This document shows, in pieces, positions 46,713-56,133 of a stretch of DNA of 64,000 nucleotides. Position 1 is the first letter of the stretch. Every line of letters begins with the position of its first letter. The stretch comes from Streptomyces sp. NRRL F-6131 (GTDB lineage Bacteria > Actinomycetota > Actinomycetes > Streptomycetales > Streptomycetaceae): NCBI GenBank assembly GCA_000719695.1, contig JOHN01000002.1:1-64000 (forward strand). The letters run 5' to 3'. The notes under the pieces are model-generated. The model was not told where the DNA came from and did no database searches. It worked only from the letters and a program-made list of their open reading frames with translations. The translations under genes and the position numbers were made by a program.

Positions 46713-46732
46713 CGAGCGAGCAGGAGACAGCA

Positions 46733-47158
46733 GTGTTCAAGGGATTCCGCGACTTCATGATGCGCGGCAACGTCGTCGACATGGCGGTCGGTGTGGTCAT
46801 CGGTGCCGCGTTCACCGCCGTGGTGACCGGCTTCGTGTCCGCGTTCCTCACCCCGCTGGTGGGTGTGGTGGTCGGCGCCGCCGGCGACTTCGGCTCGTAC
46901 AAGGCCACCGTCGCCGGGGTGACCTTCCCGTACGGGCAGTTCCTCAACGTGCTGATCGCGTTCATCATGACCGCGGCCGTGCTCTACTTCTGCGTGGTGC
47001 TGCCCGTGACCAAGGCCACCGCGCGGTACCTGCCGAAGAAGCCGAAGACCCCGAAGCGTCCCTGCCCGGAGTGCCTGACCGAGATCCCCGAGGCCGCCCG
47101 CCGCTGCTCCGCCTGCACCGCCCACGTCGAGCCGCTGACCGTTCCGGCCGCCCGCTGA
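46733..47158 (+). CDS. mscL: Large-conductance mechanosensitive channel MscL with zinc-ribbon tail
   Basis: 141 residues. Two membrane helices (about 15-45 and 72-95) form the pressure-relief channel that opens on osmotic downshock; [21 protein letters not shown] is the signature. The C-terminus holds CPEC and CSAC, a small zinc-ribbon-like finger absent from the E. coli protein. The GTG at 46733 has CAGGAG. An in-frame ATG at 46637 starts inside the map terminator and is not used. Confidence 0.96.
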   Translation: MFKGFRDFMMRGNVVDMAVGVVIGAAFTAVVTGFVSAFLTPLVGVVVGAAGDFGSYKATVAGVTFPYGQFLNVLIAFIMTAAVLYFCVVLPVTKATARYLPKKPKTPKRPCPECLTEIPEAARRCSACTAHVEPLTVPAAR

Positions 47159-47173
47159 CGGGGGGACCCCGTT

Positions 47174-47202
47174 TTGGTGCATCCCCCGCGCTGACGTAGG
47201 AT
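47174..47202 (+). promoter_or_regulatory. infA promoter (TTGGTG-17-TAGGAT)
   Basis: TTGGTG (47174-47179) and TAGGAT (47197-47202) with a 17-base spacer form a good vegetative promoter for infA-rpmJ-rpsM-rpsK. A small hairpin (acgggg/ccccgt, 47158-47172) at the mscL stop precedes it. Confidence 0.72.
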
Positions 47203-47330
47203 GGACCGTCGGCTCACTCGTAGCGTGCTCCAGCACGCCCTCTTCCCCCTCGTCGGGGTCGGGGTGGACCCAGGTTCGCACGAGCGTTCCGCATACGGTA
47301 GCCGGTCCCGGAAGGTGGATCTCGCAGTTC

Positions 47331-47552
47331 ATGGCTAAGAAGCAAGGCGCCATTGAGATCGAGGGCACCGTGATCGAGTCTCTTCCGAACGCGATGTTCA
47401 AGGTCGAGCTGCAGAACGGTCACAAGGTCCTCGCGCACATCAGTGGCAAGATGCGCATGCACTACATCCGCATCCTGCCGGACGACCGGGTCGTGGTGGA
47501 GCTCAGCCCCTACGACCTCACGCGCGGCCGGATCGTCTACCGCTACAAGTAA
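47331..47552 (+). CDS. infA: Translation initiation factor IF-1
   Basis: 73 residues, an OB-fold factor that binds the 30S A site during initiation. The [22 protein letters not shown] start and [18 protein letters not shown] end are invariant in actinobacteria. GGAAGGTGG precedes the ATG. rpmJ follows 34 bp later. Confidence 0.99.
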   Translation: MAKKQGAIEIEGTVIESLPNAMFKVELQNGHKVLAHISGKMRMHYIRILPDDRVVVELSPYDLTRGRIVYRYK

Positions 47553-47586
47553 GCAACGCCAGATCTAGACCCGGAGAACCTGAAAC

Positions 47587-47700
47587 ATGAAGGTCAAGCC
47601 GAGCGTCAAGAAGATCTGCGACAAGTGCAAGGTGATCCGCCGTCACGGCCGGGTCATGGTGATCTGCGACAACCTGCGCCACAAGCAGCGCCAGGGCTGA
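47587..47700 (+). CDS. rpmJ: 50S ribosomal protein L36, zinc-binding form
   Basis: 37 residues: [20 protein letters not shown] and then [15 protein letters not shown]. The three Cys and one His (C-x-x-C, then Cys and His) are the zinc ligands of the C+ form. The ATG at 47587 has CCCGGAGAACC upstream. A 172-bp stretch without a gene follows before rpsM. Confidence 0.97.
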   Translation: MKVKPSVKKICDKCKVIRRHGRVMVICDNLRHKQRQG

Positions 47701-47872
47701 TCCTTCCCCAGCATTTCTCGTAGTACTTCGCGCGACGCGAAAAACGTCATAAGCGGGCCACCCGATCCGTCCCCGACGGACTGCCGCCCCCGGTAAGAGG
47801 CCGGGGCTCCCTCACCGTGAGGTGTCGGAGTAGGTGGCGCGCCAGACCTCTGAAGAAACACAGGAGCCTTGA

Positions 47873-48253
47873 ATGGCACGCCTCGCCGGCGTTGATCTCC
47901 CCCGTGAGAAGCGGATCGAGATCGCCCTCACCTACGTGTACGGCATCGGCCGTACCCGCGCCCAGCAGACCCTCGCCGAGACCGGTGTGAACCCCGATGT
48001 CCGCGTTCGCGACATCGCCGAGGACGACCTGGTCAAGCTGAGCCAGTACATCGACGCCAACTTCACGGTCGAGGGTGACCTCCGCCGTGAGGTCGCCGCC
48101 GACATCCGCCGCAAGGTCGAGATCGGCTGCTACGAGGGTCTGCGTCACCGCCGGGGCCTGCCGGTCCGCGGCCAGCGCACCCACACCAACGCGCGTACCC
48201 GCAAGGGCCCGCGTCGCGCGATCGCCGGCAAGAAGAAGCCGGGCAAGAAGTAG
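47873..48253 (+). CDS. rpsM: 30S ribosomal protein S13
   Basis: 126 residues; sits in the 30S head contacting the P-site tRNA and L5. [21 protein letters not shown] and the basic C-terminus [17 protein letters not shown] are typical. CAGGAGCC precedes the ATG. Confidence 0.99.
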   Translation: MARLAGVDLPREKRIEIALTYVYGIGRTRAQQTLAETGVNPDVRVRDIAEDDLVKLSQYIDANFTVEGDLRREVAADIRRKVEIGCYEGLRHRRGLPVRGQRTHTNARTRKGPRRAIAGKKKPGKK

Positions 48254-48325
48254 TCCGTCCCGTCACCGGACATCCCTCCGGCCCGCGGGTCAGCGGACCG
48301 ACCACCTCAGTAGGAGAACAGACTT

Positions 48326-48733
48326 ATGCCCCCCAAGGGTCGTCAGGCTGCCGGCGCGAAGAAGATCCGCCGCAAGGAAAAGAAGAACGTCGCTCACGGC
48401 CACGCGCACATCAAGAGCACGTTCAACAACACCATCGTTTCGATCACCGACCCCTCGGGCAACGTGATCTCCTGGGCCTCCGCCGGCCACGTCGGCTTCA
48501 AGGGCTCGCGCAAGTCCACCCCGTTCGCCGCGCAGATGGCCGCCGAGGCCGCTGCCCGTCGCGCGCAGGAGCACGGCATGCGCAAGGTTGACGTCTTCGT
48601 GAAGGGTCCGGGCTCCGGCCGCGAGACCGCGATCCGTTCGCTCCAGGCCACCGGCCTGGAGGTCGGCTCGATCCAGGACGTCACCCCCACCCCGCACAAC
48701 GGCTGCCGCCCGCCGAAGCGCCGCCGCGTCTGA
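48326..48733 (+). CDS. rpsK: 30S ribosomal protein S11
   Basis: 135 residues; part of the 30S platform near the mRNA exit. [18 protein letters not shown] and the C-terminal [12 protein letters not shown] are conserved. TAGGAG lies upstream. rpsD, usually next in alpha operons, is absent; a hairpin and rpoA follow. Confidence 0.99.
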   Translation: MPPKGRQAAGAKKIRRKEKKNVAHGHAHIKSTFNNTIVSITDPSGNVISWASAGHVGFKGSRKSTPFAAQMAAEAAARRAQEHGMRKVDVFVKGPGSGRETAIRSLQATGLEVGSIQDVTPTPHNGCRPPKRRRV

Positions 48734-48771
48734 CGCGGGGCCTTCGGGCTCGCAGTACCTGCTGCACACCT

Positions 48772-48806
48772 CGTACGGGGTCCCGTTTCGGACGGGACCC
48801 CGTACG
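48772..48806 (+). terminator. Hairpin between rpsK and rpoA
   Basis: cgtacggggtcccgt and acgggaccccgtacg form a perfect 15-base stem with a five-base loop. It is followed by ctggttctgttc. It may partially terminate or attenuate transcription into rpoA. Confidence 0.7.
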
Positions 48807-48863
48807 CTGGTTCTGTTCGGCATCAAATAGTGGGTGCCGAAATCCACTGGAGGATCTGAAAAC

Positions 48864-49886
48864 ATGCTGATCGCTCAGCGTCCCTCGCTGACCGAAGAGG
48901 TCGTCGACGAGTTCCGCTCGCGGTTCGTGATCGAGCCGCTCGAGCCGGGCTTCGGCTACACCCTCGGCAACTCTCTCCGCCGCACCCTCCTGTCGTCGAT
49001 CCCGGGTGCCGCTGTCACCAGCATCCGCGTCGACGGCGTCCTGCACGAGTTCACCACCGTGCCGGGCGTCAAGGAGGACGTCACCGACCTCATCCTCAAC
49101 ATCAAGCAGCTGGTCGTCTCCTCGGAGCACGACGAGCCGGTCGTGATGTACCTGCGCAAGCAGGGTCCGGGTGTGGTCACCGCCGCCGACATCGCGCCGC
49201 CGGCCGGTGTCGAGGTGCACAACCCCGAGCTGGTCCTCGCCACGCTGAACGGCAAGGGCAAGCTGGAGATGGAGCTGACCGTCGAGCGCGGTCGCGGCTA
49301 CGTCTCCGCCGTGCAGAACAAGGCTTCCGGCCAGGAGATCGGCCGCATCCCGGTCGACTCGATCTACAGCCCCGTGCTGAAGGTCACCTACAAGGTCGAG
49401 GCCACCCGTGTCGAGCAGCGGACCGACTTCGACAAGCTGATCGTCGACGTCGAGACCAAGCCCGCCATGCGTCCGCGCGACGCCATGGCCTCGGCCGGCA
49501 AGACCCTGGTGGAGCTGTTCGGCCTCGCCCGCGAGCTGAACATCGACGCCGAGGGCATCGACATGGGCCCGTCCCCGACGGACGCCGCCCTGGCCGCCGA
49601 CCTGGCGCTGCCGATCGAGGAGCTGGAGCTCACGGTCCGCTCCTACAACTGCCTCAAGCGCGAGGGCATCCACACCGTGGGTGAGCTCGTCGCCCGCTCC
49701 GAGGCCGACCTGCTCGACATCCGCAACTTCGGTGCGAAGTCGATCGACGAGGTCAAGGCGAAGCTGGCCGGCATGGGCCTGGCCCTCAAGGACAGCCCGC
49801 CCGGGTTCGACCCGACCGCCGCCGCCGACGCCTTCGGCGCCGACGACCTGGACGACGCGGGTTACGCGGAGACCGAGCAGTACTGA
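48864..49886 (+). CDS. rpoA: RNA polymerase alpha subunit
   Basis: 340 residues. The N-terminal domain (about 1-230; [19 protein letters not shown]) dimerises and nucleates the polymerase. A linker leads to the C-terminal domain (about 255-320; [19 protein letters not shown]), which binds UP elements and activators. The ATG at 48864 has GGAGGATC upstream. A hairpin separates it from rplQ. Confidence 0.99.
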   Translation: MLIAQRPSLTEEVVDEFRSRFVIEPLEPGFGYTLGNSLRRTLLSSIPGAAVTSIRVDGVLHEFTTVPGVKEDVTDLILNIKQLVVSSEHDEPVVMYLRKQGPGVVTAADIAPPAGVEVHNPELVLATLNGKGKLEMELTVERGRGYVSAVQNKASGQEIGRIPVDSIYSPVLKVTYKVEATRVEQRTDFDKLIVDVETKPAMRPRDAMASAGKTLVELFGLARELNIDAEGIDMGPSPTDAALAADLALPIEELELTVRSYNCLKREGIHTVGELVARSEADLLDIRNFGAKSIDEVKAKLAGMGLALKDSPPGFDPTAAADAFGADDLDDAGYAETEQY

Positions 49887-49897
49887 GAGACTTGACC

Positions 49898-49925
49898 GCG
49901 GGGCGGTTCCCCGGAACCGCCCCGC
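49898..49925 (+). terminator. Hairpin between rpoA and rplQ
   Basis: gcggggcggttcc and ggaaccgccccgc form a perfect 13-base stem around a two-base centre, 12 bases after the rpoA stop. No T run; possibly a partial terminator or RNA-processing site. Confidence 0.55.
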
Positions 49926-50011
49926 TGTCGTGAAAGTCGTGCGGGCACCGTGCTCGTACGCCCGCTGCGGTACCTGGTACGGCCGCAGTCGGAGATTCGA
50001 GGAGTCATTCC

Positions 50012-50491
50012 ATGCCGCGTCCCACCAAGGGTGCCCGCCTCGGCGGCGGCCCGCACCACGAGCCGCTGCTGCTCGCCGGTCTGTGCCGGGAGCTGTTCCA
50101 GTACGGCCGCATCACCACGACCGAGGCCAAGGCCCGTCGGATGCGCCCGCTGGCGGAGAAGCTGATCACCAAGGCGAAGAAGGGCGACATCCACAACCGT
50201 CGTCTGGTTCGCAAGACCATCACCGACGTCTCGGTGCTGCACACCCTCTTCACCGAGATCGCGCCGCGCTACGAGAACCGCCCGGGTGGCTACACCCGCA
50301 TCACCAAGATCGGTCCCCGTCGTGGCGACAACGCCCCGATGGCCGTGATCGAGCTGGTCGAGGCGCTGACCGTCGCGCAGACCGCCGTCGGCGAGGCCGA
50401 GGCCGCCACCAAGCGCGCCGTCAAGGAGGCCGACGAGGCCAAGGTCGAGGAGACCAAGGCCGACGAGGCCGAGGCCGCCGAGCAGGCCTGA
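50012..50491 (+). CDS. rplQ: 50S ribosomal protein L17
   Basis: 159 residues, longer than the roughly 120 of many bacteria because of an acidic Ala/Glu/Lys-rich tail (about 125-159). The core [20 protein letters not shown] is conserved. It borders the tunnel exit. GAGGAG precedes the ATG, and a strong terminator follows. Confidence 0.98.
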   Translation: MPRPTKGARLGGGPHHEPLLLAGLCRELFQYGRITTTEAKARRMRPLAEKLITKAKKGDIHNRRLVRKTITDVSVLHTLFTEIAPRYENRPGGYTRITKIGPRRGDNAPMAVIELVEALTVAQTAVGEAEAATKRAVKEADEAKVEETKADEAEAAEQA

Positions 50492-50509
50492 CACCACTAG
50501 GTGTGTTGC

Positions 50510-50548
50510 GGGCCCGCTTCCCCATCCGTGGGGGAGCGGGCCCGTTCC
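50510..50548 (+). terminator. Terminator after rplQ
   Basis: gggcccgcttcccc (50510-50523) and gggggagcgggccc (50530-50543) pair over 14 bases with one G-T wobble and a six-base loop, followed by gttcctc. It ends the alpha operon ahead of truA. Confidence 0.8.
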
Positions 50549-50571
50549 TCATGTCCAGGGAGTGAAGAGCA

Positions 50572-51531
50572 GTGGTCAACGATTGCGCCGAGCAGCCGCC
50601 GGTGAAGGACGGCCCGGCCGACGGGTACGTCCGGGTCCGGCTGGACCTCGCCTACCACGGCGCCGAGTTCTCCGGCTGGGCCCGCCAGAAGGGCGGCCGC
50701 CGGACGGTCCAGGAGGAGATCGAGACCGCGCTGCAGATCGTCACCCGGAGCCCGGAGCTCTTCCCGCTCACGGTGGCCGGCCGCACCGACGCCGGTGTGC
50801 ACGCCCGCGGCCAGGTCGCCCACGTGGACCTGCCGGCCGAGCTCTGGGAGGCGCACCGGGAGAAGCTGCTGCGCCGGCTCGCCGGCCGGCTCCCCGGTGA
50901 CGTCCGGATCTACCGGGTGGGCGAGGCCCCGGCGGGCTTCGACGCCCGTTTCTCGGCCGTCTGGCGCCGCTACGCCTACCGGGTCGCCGACCACCCCGGC
51001 GGCGTCGACCCGCTGCTGCGCGGCCACGTGCTCTGGCACGACCGCCCGCTCGACCTGGACCGGATGAACGCCGCCGCGCGCCTGCTGCTGGGCGAGCACG
51101 ACTTCGCCGCGTACTGCAAGAAGCGCGAGGGCGCGACCACCATCCGCACCCTGCTGGAGCTGCACTGGGACCGCGTGCCGGTGGACGGCTACGCCGCCCA
51201 GGAGGGTTCGCTCGCGGTCGCCACCGTCCGGGCCGACGCCTTCTGCCACAACATGGTGCGGGCCCTGGTCGGCGCGATGCTGCTGGTCGGCGACGGCCAC
51301 CGGCCGGTGGAGTTCCCCGGCGAGGTGCTGGCCGGCGGGGTGCGCAACTCCGCCGTCAACGTGATCCGGCCCTACGGGCTGACGCTGGAGGAGGTCGGCT
51401 ACCCGGCCGACGAGCTGCTCGCCGAGCGCAACCGCGCCGCCCGCCGGATGCGCACCCTGCCCGGCACCACGGCGCCCGTGACCGCCCCCGTGACCGCCCC
51501 TTCGGGCGCCCCGGAGCCCGCGGACGGTTAA
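50572..51531 (+). CDS. truA: tRNA pseudouridine synthase A
   Basis: 319 residues; modifies U38-U40 in the tRNA anticodon arm. The catalytic Asp73 lies in [34 protein letters not shown] opens the fold and a disordered Thr/Ala/Pro tail (about 295-319) closes it. The start is GTG 50572 with AGGGAG upstream. It is longer than the E. coli enzyme (270). Confidence 0.96.
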   Translation: MVNDCAEQPPVKDGPADGYVRVRLDLAYHGAEFSGWARQKGGRRTVQEEIETALQIVTRSPELFPLTVAGRTDAGVHARGQVAHVDLPAELWEAHREKLLRRLAGRLPGDVRIYRVGEAPAGFDARFSAVWRRYAYRVADHPGGVDPLLRGHVLWHDRPLDLDRMNAAARLLLGEHDFAAYCKKREGATTIRTLLELHWDRVPVDGYAAQEGSLAVATVRADAFCHNMVRALVGAMLLVGDGHRPVEFPGEVLAGGVRNSAVNVIRPYGLTLEEVGYPADELLAERNRAARRMRTLPGTTAPVTAPVTAPSGAPEPADG

Positions 51532-51537
51532 TCGGTT

Positions 51538-51565
51538 TTGGTCCGGGGCGACGGCTTGGGACAAT
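51538..51565 (+). promoter_or_regulatory. Candidate leaderless promoter of the ABC-F gene
   Basis: TTGGTC (51538-51543), 16 bases, GACAAT (51560-51565), then seven bases to the ATG. No Shine-Dalgarno sequence is present, so the transcript probably starts at the ATG itself. Confidence 0.55.
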
Positions 51566-51572
51566 CGCTCCC

Positions 51573-53249
51573 ATGGGACACGTCGAGATTTCGCACCTGG
51601 AGTACTACCTGCCGGACGGGCGGGTGCTGTTCGACGACGCGTCCTTCCGGGTGGGCGAGGGCACGGCCGTCGCCCTGGTCGGCGCCAACGGCGCCGGCAA
51701 GACCACCCTGCTGCGCATGATCGCGGGCGACCTCCAGCCGCACGGCGGTTCGGTGACGATCAGCGGCGGGCTCGGCGTGATGCGCCAGTTCGTCGGCACC
51801 ACCGGCCGCGAGGAGCAGAAGAAGGCCGGCGACGAGCACGGCGGCCCGGGCGCGCTGCCCGCCGACGCCTCGGTCCGCGACCTGCTGGTCTCCGTCGCCC
51901 CCGAGCGGATCGCCGTCGCCGCCCGCGCGGTCGACGCCGCCGAGCTGGCGATGATCGCCCAGGACGACGAGAAGACGCAGATGGCCTACGCCCAGGCGCT
52001 CTCCGACTGGGCCGACGTCGGTGGCTACGACTACGAGACCGACTGGGACGTCTGCACCACGGCGGCCCTCGGCATGCCCTTCGACAAGGCCCAGTGGCGC
52101 GGTCTGAACACGCTCTCCGGCGGTGAGCAGAAGCGGCTCGTCCTGGAGGCGCTGCTGCGCGGCCCCGAGGAGGTGCTGCTCCTCGACGAGCCGGACAACT
52201 ACCTGGACGTCCCGGGCAAGCGCTGGCTGGAGGAGGCCATCAAGGCCACCCCGAAGACCGTGCTGTTCATCTCGCACGACCGCGAGCTGCTCTCCCGGAC
52301 CGCCGAGAAGATCATCAGCGTCGAGTCCGGCGCGGCCGGCTCCAGCGTCTGGGTGCACGGCGGCGGCTTCGACTCCTTCCACGAGGCCCGCAAGGACCGC
52401 TTCGCCCGCTTCGAGGAGCTCGGACGCCGTTGGGACGAGGAGCACGCCAAGCTGAAGAAGCTGGTCGTCACCCTGCGCCAGGCCGCCTCCGTCAGCCATG
52501 CGCTGGCCACCCGCTACGCGGCCGCGCAGACCAGGCTCAAGAAGTTCGAGGAGGCGGGCCGTCCGGAGGAGCCGCCGCGCGAGCAGAGCATCACCATGCG
52601 GCTCAAGGGCGGCCGCACCGGTGTGCGCGCCTTCACCCTGGAGGGGCTGGAGCTCACCGGCCTCATGCTCCCCTTCGACCTGGAGGTCTTCTACGGCGAG
52701 CGGATCGGTGTGCTCGGCGCCAACGGCGCCGGCAAGTCGCACCTGCTGCGGCTGCTCGCGGGCGACGACACGGTGGCCCACAGCGGCAGCTGGAAGCTCG
52801 GCGCCCGGGTGGTGCCCGGCCACTTCCGGCAGACCCACGCGCACCCCGAACTGCTCGGCCGGACGGTCCGCTCGATCATCGAGGAGGAGCACGCGCTCAG
52901 CCGCGGCGCCGCGATGGGCGCGCTGCGCCGCTACGAGCTGGACCGCCAGGAGGAGCAGAAGTTCGAGTCGCTCTCCGGCGGTCAGCAGGCCCGGCTGATG
53001 ATCCTCAAGCTGGAGCTGTCCGGCGTCACCGCGCTGCTGCTCGACGAGCCGACCGACAACCTGGACCTGGAGAGCGCCGAGGCGCTGCAGACCGGGCTGG
53101 AGGCCTTCGACGGCACGGTGCTGTGCGTCACCCACGACCGGTGGTTCGCCCGGACCTTCGACCGGTTCCTGGTGTTCGGCGCGGACGGCCGGGTCTACGA
53201 GTCGCCGGAGCCGGTCTGGGACGTCACCCGGGTCGAGCGGGACCGCTGA
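51573..53249 (+). CDS. ABC-F family ATPase (ribosome-associated)
   Basis: 558 residues with two nucleotide-binding domains and no membrane helices. Domain 1 has GANGAGKTT, LSGGEQKRL and LLLDEPDNYLD; domain 2 has GANGAGKSH, LSGGQQARL and LLLDEPTDNLDLES. ABC-F proteins act on the ribosome, relieving stalls or protecting from antibiotics. The first Walker B region reads DEPDNYLD instead of the usual DEPTNHLD. The inter-domain linker (about 255-330) is charged and helical. A housekeeping role is more likely than dedicated resistance. Confidence 0.92.
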   Translation: MGHVEISHLEYYLPDGRVLFDDASFRVGEGTAVALVGANGAGKTTLLRMIAGDLQPHGGSVTISGGLGVMRQFVGTTGREEQKKAGDEHGGPGALPADASVRDLLVSVAPERIAVAARAVDAAELAMIAQDDEKTQMAYAQALSDWADVGGYDYETDWDVCTTAALGMPFDKAQWRGLNTLSGGEQKRLVLEALLRGPEEVLLLDEPDNYLDVPGKRWLEEAIKATPKTVLFISHDRELLSRTAEKIISVESGAAGSSVWVHGGGFDSFHEARKDRFARFEELGRRWDEEHAKLKKLVVTLRQAASVSHALATRYAAAQTRLKKFEEAGRPEEPPREQSITMRLKGGRTGVRAFTLEGLELTGLMLPFDLEVFYGERIGVLGANGAGKSHLLRLLAGDDTVAHSGSWKLGARVVPGHFRQTHAHPELLGRTVRSIIEEEHALSRGAAMGALRRYELDRQEEQKFESLSGGQQARLMILKLELSGVTALLLDEPTDNLDLESAEALQTGLEAFDGTVLCVTHDRWFARTFDRFLVFGADGRVYESPEPVWDVTRVERDR

Positions 53250-53265
53250 TCGGCGGTCGCGCCGG

Positions 53266-53307
53266 CGGGCCCGGCGGGGAGGATTTTGACCCTCCCCGCC
53301 GGGCCCG
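53266..53307 (+). terminator. Terminator of the ABC-F gene
   Basis: cgggcccggcggggagg and cctccccgccgggcccg form a perfect 17-base stem around the loop ATTTTGAC. The loop and the 3' arm also contain the rplM promoter. Confidence 0.85.
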
Positions 53308-53314
53308 GTAACCT
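53286..53314 (+). promoter_or_regulatory. rplM-rpsI promoter nested in a terminator (TTGACC-17-TAACCT)
   Basis: TTGACC (53286-53291) sits in the loop of the terminator hairpin and TAACCT (53309-53314) lies directly after its 3' arm, with an exact 17-base spacer. This is a near-ideal vegetative promoter, giving a leader of about 170 bases before rplM. Confidence 0.8.
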
Positions 53315-53488
53315 GGGCGCTTGATGTGCGTATTGGCTCGCTCTATCTCACGTGAGAGGTCGGTACGCCGGAGACATCGGGTCGACGACCAGCGGCTCCC
53401 CCTTGAATTGCGTCCAAGGCGGCCAGGCTGATCCCTCCTCCAGGTGCTCCTGTCAGGACTCACTCACTGAAAAGCGAAGGCTACGACC

Positions 53489-53932
53489 GTGCGTACGTAC
53501 AGCCCCAAGCCCGGCGACGTCCAGCGTCAGTGGCACGTCATCGACGCGACCGACGTCGTGCTCGGCCGCCTGGCCTCCCAGGCCGCCAACCTCCTCCGAG
53601 GCAAGCACAAGGCGATCTACGCGCCGCACGTTGACACGGGTGACTTTGTCATCATCATCAACGCGGACAAGGTGCACCTGTCGGGTAACAAGAAGACCCA
53701 GAAGCTGGCGTACCGCCACAGCGGTTTCCCGGGCGGTCTCCGCTCGGTCCGCTACGACGACCTCCTGGCCAACAACCCGGAGAAGGCCGTCGAGAAGGCC
53801 ATCAAGGGCATGGTCCCCAAGAACAGCCTGGGCCGCCAGATGCTCTCGAAGCTGAAGGTCTACTCGGGCGACCAGCACCCGCACGCTGCCCAGCAGCCGG
53901 TGCCGTTCGAGATCACCCAGGTCGCGCAGTAA
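53489..53932 (+). CDS. rplM: 50S ribosomal protein L13
   Basis: 147 residues; an early 50S assembly protein. [19 protein letters not shown] and [15 protein letters not shown] are conserved. The start is GTG 53489 with GCGAAGG upstream. rpsI begins 46 bp after its stop, the usual pair. Confidence 0.99.
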   Translation: MRTYSPKPGDVQRQWHVIDATDVVLGRLASQAANLLRGKHKAIYAPHVDTGDFVIIINADKVHLSGNKKTQKLAYRHSGFPGGLRSVRYDDLLANNPEKAVEKAIKGMVPKNSLGRQMLSKLKVYSGDQHPHAAQQPVPFEITQVAQ

Positions 53933-53978
53933 CTCCGGCCACCTAGCCCCCCAACACTGAAAAGAGCTGAGGAACACC

Positions 53979-54482
53979 GTGGCCGAGACCACCGAAACCC
54001 TTGAGGTCGACTTCGACGAGACTGTCGTCGAGGGCGAGTACACCTCCGAGGAGAGCTACACCTCCGAGTCCCTTGCCGGCCGCTTCGGCGAGGCCGTCCC
54101 CGGCGCCGGCCTCGGCCGTCGCAAGGAGGCGATCGCCCGCGTGCGCATCGTCCCGGGCACCGGGCAGTGGAAGATCAACGGTCGCACCCTGGAGAACTAC
54201 TTCCCCAACAAGGTGCACCAGCAGACCGTGAACGAGCCCTTCAAGCTCCTCGAGCTTGACGGCCGCTACGACGTCGTCGCCCGCATCACCGGCGGCGGCG
54301 TCTCCGGCCAGGCCTACGCGCTGCGCCTCGGCGTGGCCCGTGCCCTGAACGAGGCCGACGTGGACAACAACCGCGGCGCCCTCAAGAAGGCCGGCTTCCT
54401 GACCCGTGACGCCCGTGCCGTCGAGCGCAAGAAGGCCGGTCTGAAGAAGGCCCGCAAGGCGCCGCAGTACAGCAAGCGCTAA
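53979..54482 (+). CDS. rpsI: 30S ribosomal protein S9
   Basis: 167 residues. An acidic N-terminal extension (about 1-45) typical of streptomycetes precedes the S9 core ([17 protein letters not shown]), which ends in QYSKR touching the P-site tRNA. The start is GTG 53979 with GCTGAGGA upstream. A hairpin follows. Confidence 0.99.
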   Translation: MAETTETLEVDFDETVVEGEYTSEESYTSESLAGRFGEAVPGAGLGRRKEAIARVRIVPGTGQWKINGRTLENYFPNKVHQQTVNEPFKLLELDGRYDVVARITGGGVSGQAYALRLGVARALNEADVDNNRGALKKAGFLTRDARAVERKKAGLKKARKAPQYSKR

Positions 54483-54539
54483 CTGCGCCCCCGGGGGTGC
54501 GTACCGCCCTGGTGGTGCACGCCCCCGGATGCGCTCCAC

Positions 54540-54572
54540 ACGCCCCGGAGTACCTCGTGTACTCCGGGGCGT
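54540..54572 (+). terminator. Terminator after rpsI
   Basis: acgccccggagtac and gtactccggggcgt form a perfect 14-base stem with a five-base loop, between rpsI and glmM. No T run. Confidence 0.72.
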
Positions 54573-54652
54573 CGTGGTCCCCGGCCATTGTGCGGAGGGC
54601 GGGGATTCGATCGGATTCACTGCAAGGCATTGCGGCGATGGAGGACGGGACA

Positions 54653-56017
54653 ATGGGACGACTCTTCGGTACGGACGGCGTACGCGGTGTGGCCAACGAG
54701 GGACTGACGGCGGAGCTGGCGCTCGGCCTGTCGGTCGCGGCGGCGCACGTGCTCGGTGAGGCGGGGGCCTTCGACGGCCACCGGCCGGTCGCGGTCGTCG
54801 GCCGCGATCCGCGCGCCTCGGGCGAGTTCCTGGAGGCCGCGGTCATCGCCGGCCTGGCCGGCGCGGGCGTCGACGTACTGCGGGTCGGCGTGCTGCCCAC
54901 CCCGGCCGTGGCCTACCTCACCGGCGCGCTCGGCGCCGACTTCGGCGTGATGCTCTCCGCCAGCCACAACGCCATGCCGGACAACGGCATCAAGTTCCTC
55001 GCCCGCGGCGGCCACAAGCTGGACGACCGCATCGAGGACGCCATCGAGTCCCACTACCGCAAGCACGCCGCGGGCGGCGAGGACTGGAAGCGCCCGACCG
55101 GCGCGGCCGTCGGCCGGGTCCGCGAGTACACCGAGGGCTTCGACAAGTACGTCGCCCACCTCATCGGTGTCCTGCCCAACCGTCTGGACGGCATCCGGGT
55201 CGTCATCGACGGCGCGCACGGCGCGGCCGCGTACGTCGCCCCCGAGGCCTTCGCCCGGGCCGGCGCCGAGGTGGTGCACACCCTGGGTGCCGAGCCCACC
55301 GGCCTCAACATCAACGACGGTGTCGGCTCCACCCACCTGGACCGCCTGCAGACCGCCATGCGCGAGCACGCGGCCGACCTCGGCATCGCCCTCGACGGCG
55401 ACGCCGACCGCTGCCTGGCCGCCGACGCGGACGGCAACGAGGTCGACGGCGACCAGATCATCGCGATCCTGGCCGTCGCCATGAAGGAGGCCGGCACGCT
55501 GCGCCGCAACACCGCGGTCGCCACCGTGATGTCCAACCTGGGCTTCAAGCTGGCCATGGAGCGCGAGGGCGTCGAGCTCGTCGAGACCGCGGTCGGCGAC
55601 CGGTACGTGCTGGAGGCGATGAAGCAGCACGGCTTCGCGCTGGGCGGCGAGCAGTCCGGCCACGTCATCCTGCTGGACCACGCGACCACCGGCGACGGCA
55701 CCCTGACCGGTCTGATGCTGGGCGCCCGACTGGCCGCCACCAAGCAGCCGCTGGCCGACCTGGCCGCCGTGATGACCCGCCTGCCGCAGGTGCTGATCAA
55801 CGTCAAGGGCGTCGACAAGAGCCGGGTCGGCACCAGCGCGGAGCTGGCCGGCGCCGTCGCCGCGGCCGAGGCCGAGCTGGGCGCCACCGGCCGGGTCCTC
55901 CTGCGCCCCTCGGGCACCGAGCCGCTGGTCCGGGTGATGGTCGAGGCGGCCGACGAGGCGCAGGCGCAGACCGTCGCGGAGAAGCTCGCCGAGGTCGTGC
56001 GCAGCTCCCTGGGCTGA
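54653..56017 (+). CDS. glmM: Phosphoglucosamine mutase
   Basis: 454 residues; converts glucosamine-6-phosphate to glucosamine-1-phosphate for UDP-GlcNAc. [10 protein letters not shown] opens the protein, the phosphorylated Ser (about 104) is in LSASHN, the metal loop is DGDADR, and the sugar-phosphate loop is RPSGTEP near the end. ATG 54653 is preferred because GGAGG lies eight bases upstream; an ATG five codons earlier is possible. Works with glmS downstream. Confidence 0.98.
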   Translation: MGRLFGTDGVRGVANEGLTAELALGLSVAAAHVLGEAGAFDGHRPVAVVGRDPRASGEFLEAAVIAGLAGAGVDVLRVGVLPTPAVAYLTGALGADFGVMLSASHNAMPDNGIKFLARGGHKLDDRIEDAIESHYRKHAAGGEDWKRPTGAAVGRVREYTEGFDKYVAHLIGVLPNRLDGIRVVIDGAHGAAAYVAPEAFARAGAEVVHTLGAEPTGLNINDGVGSTHLDRLQTAMREHAADLGIALDGDADRCLAADADGNEVDGDQIIAILAVAMKEAGTLRRNTAVATVMSNLGFKLAMEREGVELVETAVGDRYVLEAMKQHGFALGGEQSGHVILLDHATTGDGTLTGLMLGARLAATKQPLADLAAVMTRLPQVLINVKGVDKSRVGTSAELAGAVAAAEAELGATGRVLLRPSGTEPLVRVMVEAADEAQAQTVAEKLAEVVRSSLG

Positions 56018-56078
56018 CGGTCCGGCACCCGGGGCCGTAACCCAGGGCCGGAGCACAGGCCGGGAACACCGGTCCGGA

Positions 56079-56130
56079 AACGCCGGAAGGCCCCCGCCGC
56101 GGACGTCCGCGGCGGGGGCCTTCCGGCGTT
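56079..56130. terminator. 52-bp perfect palindrome, bidirectional terminator (glmM/coaA)
   Basis: Two 26-base arms (56079-56104 and 56105-56130) are exactly complementary with no spacer. It lies between the convergent glmM and coaA genes, ending four bases before the coaA stop. Confidence 0.88.
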
Positions 56131-56133
56131 CCG

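Noticed and set aside
46637..46732. N-terminal extension of mscL from ATG 46637
   Set aside because: The codons pass through the loop and 3' arm of the map terminator, and the GTG at 46733 has a proper ribosome site and matches the MscL family start.
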